Positions 6,925 to 15,154 of a stretch of 33,745 bases of DNA are shown in pieces. Positions within the stretch are counted from its first letter, which is position 1. Each line of letters begins with the position of its first letter. The stretch is from Pseudolysinimonas_A sp044239695 (GTDB taxonomy: Bacteria; Actinomycetota; Actinomycetes; Actinomycetales; Microbacteriaceae). The notes beneath the pieces were generated by a model. The model did no database searches. It was not told where the DNA came from and was given only the letters and a program-made list of their open reading frames with translations. The position numbers were made by a program, and so were the translations under genes. The stretch lies in the NCBI RefSeq assembly GCF_044239695.1, contig NZ_JBIIAW010000022.1:1-33745 (forward strand), written 5' to 3'.

Positions 6925-8892
6925 GTGACTGACGCGCTGACCTCCGGAATCGATACCGACGAACTGGATGCCGAGGTGCGTCCGCAGGACGACCTCTTCC
7001 GCCACGCCAACGGGAAATGGATCACGCGCACCGAGATCCCGAGCGACAAGGCCCGCTACGGGTCGTTCTACCTCCTCGCGGAGGAAGCGGAGAAGGCCGT
7101 GCAGGCGATCATCGAGGAGGCGCAGACCGCCCCCGAGGGCACCGAGGCGCGCAAGTTCGGCGACCTCTACCGATCCTTCATGGATGAGGACCGCATCGAG
7201 CAACTCGGATTCGACGCGATCTCGGCCGACGTGGCTGCGGTCGACGCGATCACCGACATCCCCTCCTTCGTCACCACGCTCGGCGAACTCGAGCGCCAGG
7301 GCGTCGGCGGATTCCTCCAGGCGTTCGTGGACAACGACCCGGGCGACCCGGAGCGGTACCTGGTGTTCCTCGAGCAGGGCGGCATCGGGCTGCCGGACGA
7401 GTCGTACTTCCGCGAGGAGAAGTTCGCCGACATCCGCGCCGCGTACCTGAGCCACCTCGAACGCATGATCGGCATGGCCTTCCGTGGCGACGCCGCTGCC
7501 GCCGCGCAGCGCGTGTTCGACCTCGAGACCGAGATCGCGGCGCAGCACTGGGACAAGGTGCGCTGCCGCGACTCCGTCGCCACCTACAACCCGATGACCT
7601 GGGAGGGCGCGACGGCGCTCGCCGGCGACGGGGCGTCTCTGCTGGAGTCGTGGATCGCGGCCATGGACGTGCCGGCGAAGGCGTTCGCCGAGGTCGTCGT
7701 GCGTCAGCCGTCGTTCCTGGAAGGACTCGCCCCCCTGCTCACCGAGGATCGTCTCGACGCCTGGCGGGACTGGCTGCGGTGGCAGGTGATCCGCTCCTCG
7801 GCGCCGTACCTGCACCGCGCGGTCGTCGAAGCGAACTTCGACTTCTACGGCAAGACCCTCACCGGCACCCCGGAACTGCGCGCCCGGTGGAAGCGCGGCG
7901 TCTCGGTCGTCGAAGGGGCGATGGGTGAAGCCATCGGCCGGGTCTACGTCGAACGGCACTTCCCCGGAGCGGCCAAGGTCGCGATGGACGATCTCGTGGC
8001 GAACCTCGTCGCCGCCTACCGCGACAGCATCGAGAACCTCGAGTGGATGACCGACGCCACCCGGGAGCGGGCCCTCGACAAGCTGGGCAAGTTCACGCCG
8101 AAGATCGGCTACCCCGAGAAGTGGCGCGACTACTCGACGCTCGCGATCGACCCCGACGACCTGGTGCTCAACATCCGTGCCGTCGCCGAGTTCGACTTCC
8201 AGCGCGAGCTCGGCAAGATCGGAAAGCCGATCGACCGCGACGAGTGGTTCATGACGCCGCAGACGATCAACGCCTACTACAACCCCGGGTTCAACGAGAT
8301 CGTGTTCCCGGCCGCCATCCTGCAGCTGCCGTTCTTCGACGAGACCCGGGATGCCGCCGCCAACTATGGCGCGATCGGCGCGGTCATCGGGCACGAGATC
8401 GGGCACGGCTTCGACGACCAGGGGTCGCAGTACGACGGCGACGGGAAGCTCACCGACTGGTGGACCCAGGACGACAAGGACGCGTTCCAGGCGCGCACCG
8501 CCTCGCTGATCGCCCAGTACGACGCCCTCGAGCCGCAGCAGCTGCCCGGCCACCAGGTCAACGGCGCGCTCACGATCGGCGAGAACATCGGCGACCTCGG
8601 CGGGCTGGGGATCGCCTGGAAGGCCTACCTCCTCTCTCTGGATGGCCAGGAGCCCCCCGTCGTGGACGGGCTCACCGGCGGCGAACGGTTCTTCCTCGGC
8701 TGGGCCCAGGCCTGGCGCACGAAGCTGCGCGACGAGGAGGCGCTGCGTCTGCTGTCGATCGACCCGCACTCCCCCGCGGAGTTCCGGTGCAACCAGATCG
8801 TCCGTAACATCGACGTGTTCTACGACACCTTCGGCGTGACCGCCGATGACGCTCTCTGGCTCGACCCGGAAGACAGAGTCACCATTTGGTAG
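6925..8892 (+). CDS. M13 family zinc metallopeptidase (PepO/neprilysin type)
   Basis: A 655-residue protein, the usual length of the family. The zinc site is HEIGHGFDDQG (His490, Glu491, His494) and the third ligand Glu553 lies in GENIGDLGG, the family's ENxxDxGG motif. NAYYNPGFNEIVFPAAILQ just upstream of the zinc site and a C-terminal motif ending in TIW are also typical. The substrate-side PQDDLFRHANGKW at the N terminus is the M13_N start. No signal peptide or membrane anchor is seen, so it is probably cytoplasmic, as for other bacterial PepO-like enzymes that cut short peptides. The stop overlaps the next gene if that gene starts at its TTG. Confidence 0.95.
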   Translation: MTDALTSGIDTDELDAEVRPQDDLFRHANGKWITRTEIPSDKARYGSFYLLAEEAEKAVQAIIEEAQTAPEGTEARKFGDLYRSFMDEDRIEQLGFDAISADVAAVDAITDIPSFVTTLGELERQGVGGFLQAFVDNDPGDPERYLVFLEQGGIGLPDESYFREEKFADIRAAYLSHLERMIGMAFRGDAAAAAQRVFDLETEIAAQHWDKVRCRDSVATYNPMTWEGATALAGDGASLLESWIAAMDVPAKAFAEVVVRQPSFLEGLAPLLTEDRLDAWRDWLRWQVIRSSAPYLHRAVVEANFDFYGKTLTGTPELRARWKRGVSVVEGAMGEAIGRVYVERHFPGAAKVAMDDLVANLVAAYRDSIENLEWMTDATRERALDKLGKFTPKIGYPEKWRDYSTLAIDPDDLVLNIRAVAEFDFQRELGKIGKPIDRDEWFMTPQTINAYYNPGFNEIVFPAAILQLPFFDETRDAAANYGAIGAVIGHEIGHGFDDQGSQYDGDGKLTDWWTQDDKDAFQARTASLIAQYDALEPQQLPGHQVNGALTIGENIGDLGGLGIAWKAYLLSLDGQEPPVVDGLTGGERFFLGWAQAWRTKLRDEEALRLLSIDPHSPAEFRCNQIVRNIDVFYDTFGVTADDALWLDPEDRVTIW

Positions 8893-9794
8893 AAACCCAG
8901 GCTGGGCCCCAGCGCCGCGACCGCGTGCGCTCCTCCCGCGTGCCCCAGCACCGGGAGACCCAGCCGGTCGAGGACTTCTCGGCCACCTTCACCGCCCTCG
9001 GCGACCTCGCCTACGACGGCGCCCAGGTGTCGGCTTCGGTCACCGACCTCGACACCGGCAAGACGCTGGTGGCGATCGACGAGCGCATCGTGTTGCCGAC
9101 CGCCAGCATCGGCAAGATCCTGCTGCTCGTCGAGGTGTCGGCTCGTCTCACCGCCCGCGACTTCTCGGGCTACGGCATCCTCGACAAGTCGCCGCGGGAC
9201 TCCGTGGGAGACAGCGGCATCTGGCAGCACCTCCAGGCGCCGTCGCTGCCGGTCGCCGACCTGGCGACGCTCGTCGGGGCGACGAGCGACAACATCGCCA
9301 CCAACGTGCTCTTGCGCCAGGTGGGACTGGATGCCGTCCGCGCCCGCACCGAGTCCCTCGGGTTGCTCCGCACCGCTCTGCTCGATCTCGTGCGCGATTC
9401 CCGGGGTCCGGATGACGCCCCCCAGCTCTCGGTCGGCTCGACCGCCGAGCTCTCGTGGCTGTTCGCGGCGCTCGCCCGCGGGGAGATCGTCGACACTCTC
9501 ACGTCGAGCCGAGTGCTCGGCTGGTTGTCGCTCAACGCCGACCTGTCGATGGTCGCGAGCGCGTTCGGCCTCGATCCGCTCGCCCACCGCGGCACGGACC
9601 ACGGCGTGCTGCTGGTCAACAAGACCGGAACCGACACCGGCGTGCGCTCCGAGGCCGGCGTGCTGCGGGGCCCGCGTACGGCGGTCTCCTACGCCGTGTC
9701 GGTGCAGTTCAACGACAGCGGCCTCGCCGCGCGGCTCCGCGTGCTCGACGCCCTGCGGGTCATCGGGCTCGACATCCTCGAGTACGTGCACTGA
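8886..9794 (+). CDS. Class A beta-lactamase-like serine hydrolase without signal peptide
   Basis: Up to 302 residues. Three active-site motifs of the penicillin-recognising fold are present in order: SIGK (SxxK, about residue 76), SDN (in VGATSDNIATN, about residue 137) and KTG (in LLVNKTGTDTG, about residue 243). No clear ExxLN omega-loop Glu166 motif is visible and there is no signal sequence, so it is unlikely to be a secreted beta-lactamase; an intracellular esterase or peptidase acting on cell-wall fragments is possible. The start is uncertain: TTG 8886 overlaps the M13 stop by 7 nt, while in-frame GTG codons at 8925 and 8940 would trim 13-18 polar residues. Probably co-transcribed with the peptidase. 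Confidence 0.83.
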   Translation: MVETQAGPQRRDRVRSSRVPQHRETQPVEDFSATFTALGDLAYDGAQVSASVTDLDTGKTLVAIDERIVLPTASIGKILLLVEVSARLTARDFSGYGILDKSPRDSVGDSGIWQHLQAPSLPVADLATLVGATSDNIATNVLLRQVGLDAVRARTESLGLLRTALLDLVRDSRGPDDAPQLSVGSTAELSWLFAALARGEIVDTLTSSRVLGWLSLNADLSMVASAFGLDPLAHRGTDHGVLLVNKTGTDTGVRSEAGVLRGPRTAVSYAVSVQFNDSGLAARLRVLDALRVIGLDILEYVH

Positions 9795-9801
9795 CCCCAC
9801 C

Positions 9802-9821
9802 GGTCCCCCAGACGGGGGACC
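9802..9821 (+). terminator. GC hairpin after the beta-lactamase-like gene
   Basis: GGTCCCCC-AGAC-GGGGGACC forms a perfect 8-bp stem with a 4-nt loop, 8 nt after the stop. No T-tract follows (the next bases are C-rich), so it is either a stem-only actinobacterial terminator or an mRNA end-protecting hairpin. Confidence 0.55.
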
Positions 9822-9859
9822 CCCCGGACTGGGACGTGTCCGCACAATGGGGGACCGCT

Positions 9860-10036
9860 TAGCGTGGCTGAGGCGACAGGCAGCGAACCCGAAACTCGCT
9901 GCCACCCCAGGTCGTCACACCCCCGCAGTCCCCCGCTATCCCCCTTCTCGACGCGATCCCGTCCGGGCCCCGCCGGAGCGTCGAAGACCTGAGTCGAGCC
10001 GGTCACGCGCTCGGCGCTACCCTTTGAGGTTCCCCC
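9860..10036 (+). promoter_or_regulatory. Promoter and structured leader of the surface-protein gene
   Basis: TAGCGT at 9860-9865 is a candidate -10. The following leader of about 165 nt folds near its 5' end into a two-tier stem: GGCGAC (9872-9877) with GTCGTC (9911-9916, one G-U pair) outside, and GGCAGCGA (9879-9886) with TCGCTGCC (9896-9903) inside, closing a 9-nt loop. A C-rich stretch follows, and GAGG (10026-10029) lies 7 nt before the GTG. It does not match a riboswitch class that I recognise. This is the only gene here with such a long 5' leader. Confidence 0.42.
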
Positions 10037-13000
10037 GTGCTCAAGCGCTTCCTTGCCGTGCTCGCCACCGCCACCCTGGCGATCGGCCTGGCCCTCGGCG
10101 CGGCCATGCCGGCCTCCGCCCACACGCCCCAGGCGACGGCGACGTGTTCGACGCTGACGGTCAAGATGGACGCCTACGGCAGCGGCACGACCAACAAGCT
10201 GAAGGTCACGATCGACGGCGATGTCGTCGAGAACACGACCTTCGGCAACTCGTTCGCCGCAAAGGTCTACACGTTCTCCGGCACGGTCGCGCACACCTGG
10301 GTCGTCGAGGTCGACGCGCAGGACGCCGGCTGGGACCGCCTCGGCAAGGACGCGCTGACGGGCACCACGAAGCCCTGCACCACGGCCCAGTGCACCAACC
10401 CGTTGACGGGTCTCAACAACTTCACGATCGTCACCGAGACGACGCTGACCGTCTCGAACGGCGGCGCGCACGTCGAGGGCACCGCCGCGGTGGGCACCGA
10501 CCTGATCGTCAACAACGCGTACCACGTGCAGAACAACCACGACAACACCGGGCTGCCCGTCGTCGACGGCAAGACCACCGGCCTCCTGGTCGGCGGCAAG
10601 GTCACCCTCGCCACGACCGGCGAGGCCTTCCAGGTGAACGCCGGAGCGACCCGGGTCGGCGACACCGCCGGCGCGGCGGTCGTCGACGGCTCCCGCTTCC
10701 GTCCGGTCGCCGCGCAGGACAGCTTCATCCGGATGTCGGCCGACGCGACGCTCTCCGACGTGACGGGCAGTGGTCTCTTCGCGTCGACCTTCCCGAACCT
10801 GTTCACGAATCTGCGTGCCAGCTCCGACGCGATCGCCAACTACAACTCGGGCGACGTCAACTTCGTCACCACGACCGCGAACGGCGGCGACGGTCAGAAG
10901 GTCACCCTCAGTGCCGGGGTCGTCAACGTGCTGCGGGTCACCCCCACCCAGCTCTCGGCCATCACGAAGCTCTGGTTCGACGGCGGTGTCTCGCCGAGCT
11001 CGTCGACGCCGTTCATCATCGATGTCACCGGCAACAGCACGGTCACCGCCTCCGCGCCGGTGCTGATGAACATCGACGCCCACTACGTGCTCTGGAACTT
11101 CAAGGCCACGACCCTCAACCTCTCGACCAGCGAGTTCGTCAAGGGGTCGATCCTCGCCCCGCGGGCCCAGCTCAACCTGACCTCGGGCGGCATCGAGGGC
11201 CAGATCGCGGCGAAGTCGATGGTCGTTACGAGCGTCGGCGAGATCCACCACATCGGCTACACGTCCTGCGTCACCCCGCCGACCTCGGTCTCAGGTGCCG
11301 CGACCTCGACGGCGGAGATCTGCGACTCGACCGTCTACGCCGTGTTGCCGGGCTCGGTCACCGCGACCGCGAAGACGGGCGTCGTCTACCAGCTGTGGAA
11401 CGCGGCGAAGGACGCGAAGATCGCCGACCTCGTCGCCGGCACCGCGTACGCGATCGGCGACGGCACCTACTCCGTCAAGGTCCTGCCGGCGAGCACCTCG
11501 TACACGGTGTCCGACGCCAACACCTGGATCACGGTGACCGTCGGTGCCTACACCGGGGACTGCACCGCCCCGCAGAACGTCACCGGGGCCGCGGTCGCGA
11601 GTGCCGAGTACTGCGACGTGGCCGACTACACCGTCAAGCAGGGGTCGATCACCGCCACCGCGAAGACCGGCGTGAAGTACGAGCTGTGGAACGCGGCTCA
11701 GACGACGAAGATCGCCGACCTGACCGGGGGCACCGCGTACCGCACCGACGACGGCACCTACTCGGTGAAGGTCCTCGCCGCGAGCGCCTCGTACGTCGTC
11801 GCCCCCGGCAACACCTGGATCACGGTGGTCGTCGGCGCCTACACCGACCCCTGCGCCGAGTCGGTGACGGGTGCGGCCATCGCGACGGCCGAGACGTGCG
11901 ACACCACCAGCTACGACATCACGCAGGGCTCCGTGATCGCGACCGCGAAGACGGGCGTGAAGTACGAGCTGTGGAACGCGGCTCAGACGACGAAGATCGC
12001 CGACCTGACCGCGGGCACTCCGTACAAGGTCGGCGGCGGCACCTACTACGTGAAGGTGCTCGCGGCCAGCGCGTCGTACCAGGTCGCCTCGGCGAACACC
12101 TGGATCCAGGTCGTCGTCGGCGCCTACACGGGCATCTGCGCCCAGGACGTGTCGGGTTCGGCATCGGCCAGCGCCGAGTTCTGCGACAGCAACGTCTACG
12201 AGGTCAAGCCCGGCTCGATCACGGCGAACGCCGCGACCGGCGTCACCTACGAGCTGTGGAACGCCGCGAAGACGACCAAGATCGCCGACCTCACCGCCGG
12301 CACCGCGTACGCCACCGGCAACGGCACCTACCAGGTGAAGGTCCTGCCCGCGTCGAGCAAGTACGACGTCGCGGCCGACAACACCTGGATCCAGGTCGTC
12401 GTCGGAACGTACACCGGCACCTGCGCCGAGGGCGTCTCCGGCTCGGCCGGCTCGACCGGCGAGGTGTGCGACCCGGCCGACTACGAGATCGCGAAGGGCT
12501 CGGTGACGGCCAACGTCGCGACCGGCGTCATCTACGAACTCTGGAACTCCGCGAAGACGTCGAAGATCGCGAACCTCACGGCGGGCACCGCCTACCAGGT
12601 CGACAGCGGCACCTACTTCGTGAAGGTGCTGCCGGCGTCGAACAAGTACGACGTGGACCCCTCCAACACCTGGATCCAGGTCGTCGTCGGCACGTTCACC
12701 GGCATCTGCGCCGAGGACGTGTCGGGTGCGGCGTCGGGATCGCCGGAGACCTGTGACACGACCGACTACGAGATCGCGAAGGGCTCAGTGCTCGCCACCG
12801 CCGTCACCGGTGTGACGTACGAGCTGTGGAACGCCGCGAAGACGACGAAGATCGCCGACCTGACCGGCGGCACCGCCTACGCCGTCGATGGCGGAACCTA
12901 CTTCGTGAAGGTCCTTACGACGACCGACAAGTACGACGTCTCGAGCGCGAACACCTGGATCGAGGTCGTCGTCGTCGACTACACCGGGCTCTGCGCCCAG

Positions 13001-14002
13001 GATGTCTCGGGCGCGGCCATGAGCGCCGCCGAGAGCTGTGACGCGTCCGATGCGAAGAAGCCGGTGGTCGCGAAGGGCGCGGTCACCGCGACCGCCGCGG
13101 CCGGCGTGACCTACGAGCTGTGGGATGTCACCAAGACGACGAAGATCGCGAACCTGACCGCGGGCACCGCGTACGGGGTCGGCGGCGGCACCTACTTCGT
13201 GAAGGTGCTCCCCGCGACGGACAAGTACACGGTCTCCGGCCCGAACACCTGGATCGAGGTGGTCGTCGCGACGAACACCGTCGTCTGCGAGGTGATCGGC
13301 GACCCGACCCAGTTCGAGCAGTGCGTGCCCGATCTGACGGATCTGACGAAGTCCACCTGGACCGCGTCCCTGACGATCGTCGCCGCGCAGCACGTCGAGT
13401 ACCGCGTGTACCTCAGCAACGGCACCACCTGGGTCGACCAGGGCATCTGGGCCGCGGGTCGGTACGACGCCGGCACCGCGAAGTTGCCCTACGGCAGCGT
13501 GGTGCAGGTCGTCGCCCAGCCCGAGTCGGGCTGGAGCCTCCTCGCCCCGAAGAGCTGGGAGTTCACCTTCCAGAAGGCCGTCGACTGCAACCTGCCGACG
13601 TTCGGCACGGTGACGCCCGAGGTCGTCTTCGCGCAGACCTGTGAGGCGGGCGCGAGCTACAAGCTGGCGATCGCCGGCGGCGTGCCCGGCTCGGTCCTCT
13701 GGTCGGTGAACGGCGGACCGCAGACGACCCAGCTCGGCACGTTCTCGACGAGCGCTCCCGGCACCGTGAAGATCGTCGCCACCCCGGCCACGGGCTACGG
13801 GTTCGACGGGAACGGCTTGCCGCGGACGTTCGAGAAGACCTTCACCGATGCCGCGCTGTGCGACCTCGAGACCCTGGCCTTCACCGGCCAGAACGTCACG
13901 GGCTACCTCGTGATCGCGGTCATCCTGTTCCAGGCCGGCCTGGCGCTGGTCGCCGTGCAGTTCGTCCGAGCCCGCCGTCGGGCCCGCCACCTGGCGGTCT
14001 GA
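10037..14002 (+). CDS. Repeat-rich cell-surface protein with choice-of-anchor A domain and LAFTG sortase signal
   Basis: A 1321-residue secreted protein. Residues 1-28 form a signal peptide (MLKRF, hydrophobic core, cleavage after ASA). After a short N-terminal domain with a Cys pair, residues about 120-415 resemble the choice-of-anchor A domain (NGGAHVEGTAAVGTDLIV at its start; FVKGSILAPRAQLNL and EGQIAAKSMVV at its end). Seven tandem repeats of about 95 residues follow (418 to about 1087), then two related beta-rich domains. The C terminus has LAFTG (1280-1284), a hydrophobic helix and an Arg-rich tail (RARRRARHL). LAxTG is the class E sortase motif, so covalent attachment to the cell wall is likely. 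Ligand unknown; an adhesin or cell-surface stalk is inferred. Confidence 0.9.
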   Translation: MLKRFLAVLATATLAIGLALGAAMPASAHTPQATATCSTLTVKMDAYGSGTTNKLKVTIDGDVVENTTFGNSFAAKVYTFSGTVAHTWVVEVDAQDAGWDRLGKDALTGTTKPCTTAQCTNPLTGLNNFTIVTETTLTVSNGGAHVEGTAAVGTDLIVNNAYHVQNNHDNTGLPVVDGKTTGLLVGGKVTLATTGEAFQVNAGATRVGDTAGAAVVDGSRFRPVAAQDSFIRMSADATLSDVTGSGLFASTFPNLFTNLRASSDAIANYNSGDVNFVTTTANGGDGQKVTLSAGVVNVLRVTPTQLSAITKLWFDGGVSPSSSTPFIIDVTGNSTVTASAPVLMNIDAHYVLWNFKATTLNLSTSEFVKGSILAPRAQLNLTSGGIEGQIAAKSMVVTSVGEIHHIGYTSCVTPPTSVSGAATSTAEICDSTVYAVLPGSVTATAKTGVVYQLWNAAKDAKIADLVAGTAYAIGDGTYSVKVLPASTSYTVSDANTWITVTVGAYTGDCTAPQNVTGAAVASAEYCDVADYTVKQGSITATAKTGVKYELWNAAQTTKIADLTGGTAYRTDDGTYSVKVLAASASYVVAPGNTWITVVVGAYTDPCAESVTGAAIATAETCDTTSYDITQGSVIATAKTGVKYELWNAAQTTKIADLTAGTPYKVGGGTYYVKVLAASASYQVASANTWIQVVVGAYTGICAQDVSGSASASAEFCDSNVYEVKPGSITANAATGVTYELWNAAKTTKIADLTAGTAYATGNGTYQVKVLPASSKYDVAADNTWIQVVVGTYTGTCAEGVSGSAGSTGEVCDPADYEIAKGSVTANVATGVIYELWNSAKTSKIANLTAGTAYQVDSGTYFVKVLPASNKYDVDPSNTWIQVVVGTFTGICAEDVSGAASGSPETCDTTDYEIAKGSVLATAVTGVTYELWNAAKTTKIADLTGGTAYAVDGGTYFVKVLTTTDKYDVSSANTWIEVVVVDYTGLCAQDVSGAAMSAAESCDASDAKKPVVAKGAVTATAAAGVTYELWDVTKTTKIANLTAGTAYGVGGGTYFVKVLPATDKYTVSGPNTWIEVVVATNTVVCEVIGDPTQFEQCVPDLTDLTKSTWTASLTIVAAQHVEYRVYLSNGTTWVDQGIWAAGRYDAGTAKLPYGSVVQVVAQPESGWSLLAPKSWEFTFQKAVDCNLPTFGTVTPEVVFAQTCEAGASYKLAIAGGVPGSVLWSVNGGPQTTQLGTFSTSAPGTVKIVATPATGYGFDGNGLPRTFEKTFTDAALCDLETLAFTGQNVTGYLVIAVILFQAGLALVAVQFVRARRRARHLAV
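11288..13297 (+). repeat. Seven tandem 95-residue (285-bp) coding repeats
   Basis: Units start at 11288, 11579, 11864, 12149, 12434, 12719 and 13004, five of the six spacings being exactly 285 bp (the first is 291). Each unit begins V(S/T)G and contains a Cys at about position 12, a central YELWNAAxTTKIADLTxGT, then GTYxVKVL and NTWIxVVVG, and a second Cys at about position 92. The two Cys per unit could form an intra-repeat disulfide. Units 2 and 3 are nearly identical in DNA over the YELWNAAQTTKIADLT part, a sign of recent unit duplication or conversion, so copy number may vary between strains. Confidence 0.92.
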
Positions 14003-14028
14003 CCCCGCTCGGATCGCATACGCCGACC

Positions 14029-14078
14029 GGCATGGGTGTGAGCGCGCGGGTGTCAACCCCCGGGTTCACGTCCATGCC
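14029..14078 (+). terminator. Hairpin downstream of the surface-protein gene
   Basis: GGCATGG (14029-14035) pairs with CCATGCC (14072-14078). After a symmetrical GT/GT internal loop, GTGA (14038-14041) pairs with TCAC (14066-14069), and GGGT/ACCC (14048-14059) caps the stem. No T-tract follows. It lies 26 nt after the stop codon and just before the TAGGGT -10 (14086-14091) of the next operon, so it could end the surface-protein transcript or serve as an operator. Confidence 0.4.
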
Positions 14079-14085
14079 GCTCGGC

Positions 14086-14120
14086 TAGGGTGAGGGTCTG
14101 ACTTTCCCGAAGAGAAGGAG
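14086..14120 (+). promoter_or_regulatory. Promoter -10 and ribosome binding site of the YtxH operon
   Basis: TAGGGT at 14086-14091 is the candidate -10. GAAGGAG at 14114-14120 is a strong Shine-Dalgarno 6 nt before the ATG at 14127. Unlike many genes in the window this operon has a leader. Confidence 0.5.
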
Positions 14121-14126
14121 TTGCAC

Positions 14127-14441
14127 ATGAAGGGCAAGATCCTCTTCGTGGCCGGGCTGGGCCTCGGATACGTCCTCGGTACCCGCGCAGGTCGCGAGAA
14201 GTACGACCAGTTGAAGACCGCCGCACTCAAGGTCTGGAACGACCCGCGTCTGCAGAAGCAGGTGGATGCCGCCCAGGACTTCGTCAAGGACAAGGCGCCC
14301 GAGGTGGCCGAGTTCGTGAGCGATGGGGCGAAGACCCTCGTCGACAAGGTGTCGGGCAAGAGTTCGACTCCCGCGAAGAAGCCCGCCGCCCGTAAGCCGG
14401 CCACCGGCCCCGCGTCGTCGAGCTCCACGACCAAGTCCTGA
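14127..14441 (+). CDS. YtxH-domain membrane-associated protein
   Basis: A 104-residue protein. Residues 1-24 (KILFVAGLGLGYVLGTRAGREKY) are a glycine-rich membrane helix followed by the TRAGREKY motif of YtxH-like proteins. The rest is a charged amphipathic helix with a Lys/Ala/Pro/Ser-rich tail (AKKPAARKPA). The ATG at 14127 is chosen over a TTG six bases upstream because GAAGGAG sits at the right distance. It is the first gene of a three-gene operon with a holin-like and a DUF3618 protein; all three are small membrane proteins with amphipathic segments, suggesting an envelope or stress-associated complex. The biochemical role is unknown. Confidence 0.82.
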   Translation: MKGKILFVAGLGLGYVLGTRAGREKYDQLKTAALKVWNDPRLQKQVDAAQDFVKDKAPEVAEFVSDGAKTLVDKVSGKSSTPAKKPAARKPATGPASSSSTTKS

Positions 14442-14443
14442 GC

Positions 14444-14869
14444 ATGTCGAGCGAAGCCGCGGGCGGCTCCGCGCCGCGTAAGAAGTCGCTGTTCGCGTTG
14501 ATCGCGGACATCCCGACGCTCGTCACCGACCTCGTCCAGCGCGAGATCGAGCTGGTCAAGACCGAGGTCATCGCCAAGCTCAAGGCGCTCGGCATCGGGG
14601 CCGGCGTCATCGCCGGTGCGCTCCTGATGCTGCTCGCGATGCTCGGCGTCCTGCTGACGGCGGCCATCCTGGCCCTGTCGCAGATCATGCCCGGGTGGCT
14701 TGCCGCACTGCTGGTGGCGGCGGTCCTGTTCATCATCGCCGTGATCCTCGGCGCGATCGGCTACAACATCCTGAAGAAGGGCATCCCGCCCGTTCCCACG
14801 GAGTCGATCGAGAGCATCAAGCGCGACATCCGCGCGATCAAGGGAACCGGAAAGCGAGGAGCATCATGA
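14444..14869 (+). CDS. Phage holin family-type (Act-type) membrane protein
   Basis: A 141-residue protein: an amphipathic N-terminal part (SLFALIADIPTLVTDLVQRE), then two long hydrophobic helices (about residues 50-75 and 82-108) and a short charged C-terminal tail (SIKRDIRAIKGT). This is the layout of the actinobacterial proteins labelled phage holin family, which are host membrane proteins and not evidence of a prophage. The start follows the YtxH stop by 2 nt with no Shine-Dalgarno, so translation is probably coupled. Its stop overlaps the DUF3618 start (ATGA). Confidence 0.82.
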   Translation: MSSEAAGGSAPRKKSLFALIADIPTLVTDLVQREIELVKTEVIAKLKALGIGAGVIAGALLMLLAMLGVLLTAAILALSQIMPGWLAALLVAAVLFIIAVILGAIGYNILKKGIPPVPTESIESIKRDIRAIKGTGKRGAS

Positions 14870-15099
14870 GCACCACCGACGCCAAGAACCAGGCCGCCAA
14901 GGCCCGCGCCGACCTGGCCGCCACGCTCGACCAGCTCGAGGACCGCCTGAACGTCCCCAAGCGCGTCAGCGAACTGAGCTCGAAAGCCGTCGCCGCCTAC
15001 GAGAAGAACCCGGTGCCGTGGATCGTCGGCGGGGCCGCGGTCGCGGTGATCGCCGTCGGTCTGGTCGCCTGGGCGATCTTCAGCGGCGACGACGACTGA
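14866..15099 (+). CDS. DUF3618 small membrane protein
   Basis: A 77-residue protein. An N-terminal helix (AKARADLAATLDQLEDRLNV) is followed by a proline-containing turn (NPVPW) and one membrane helix (residues about 47-71), ending in the acidic tail SGDDD. The DLAATLDQLEDRLNVPKR motif is the DUF3618 signature. The ATG overlaps the preceding stop by 4 nt and has GAGGAG 5 nt upstream. It is the third gene of the YtxH / holin-like / DUF3618 operon. Function unknown. Confidence 0.85.
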   Translation: MSTTDAKNQAAKARADLAATLDQLEDRLNVPKRVSELSSKAVAAYEKNPVPWIVGGAAVAVIAVGLVAWAIFSGDDD

Positions 15100-15142
15100 T
15101 CCGCTGCGTGCGACCGCGGCACCGATCGACTCGGCAAGGCGG

Positions 15143-15148
15143 GAGAAT
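15143..15148 (+). promoter_or_regulatory. Leaderless -10 box of hemD
   Basis: GAGAAT lies 6 nt before the hemD GTG at 15155 and fits the same leaderless pattern as other genes in the window, with a weaker first base. Confidence 0.35.
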
Positions 15149-15154
15149 GGTCGG

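Noticed and set aside
8886..9794. Beta-lactam resistance gene
   Set aside because: No signal peptide and no evident omega-loop Glu motif; resistance is not supported by sequence alone.
9860..10036. Cyclic-di-AMP or cyclic-di-GMP riboswitch
   Set aside because: A short stretch (CAGCGAACC) recalls parts of known riboswitches, but the conserved cores and overall pairing of those classes could not be found.
9331..12756. A 1141-residue open frame (+2 relative to the surface-protein gene)
   Set aside because: It is a GC-rich shadow of the surface-protein and beta-lactamase-like genes, with Arg/His/Gly-rich low-complexity translation and no start signal.
14444..14869. Prophage remnant suggested by the holin-like protein
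   Set aside because: The protein belongs to the host-encoded actinobacterial holin-like family in a YtxH/DUF3618 operon, and no other phage gene is nearby.
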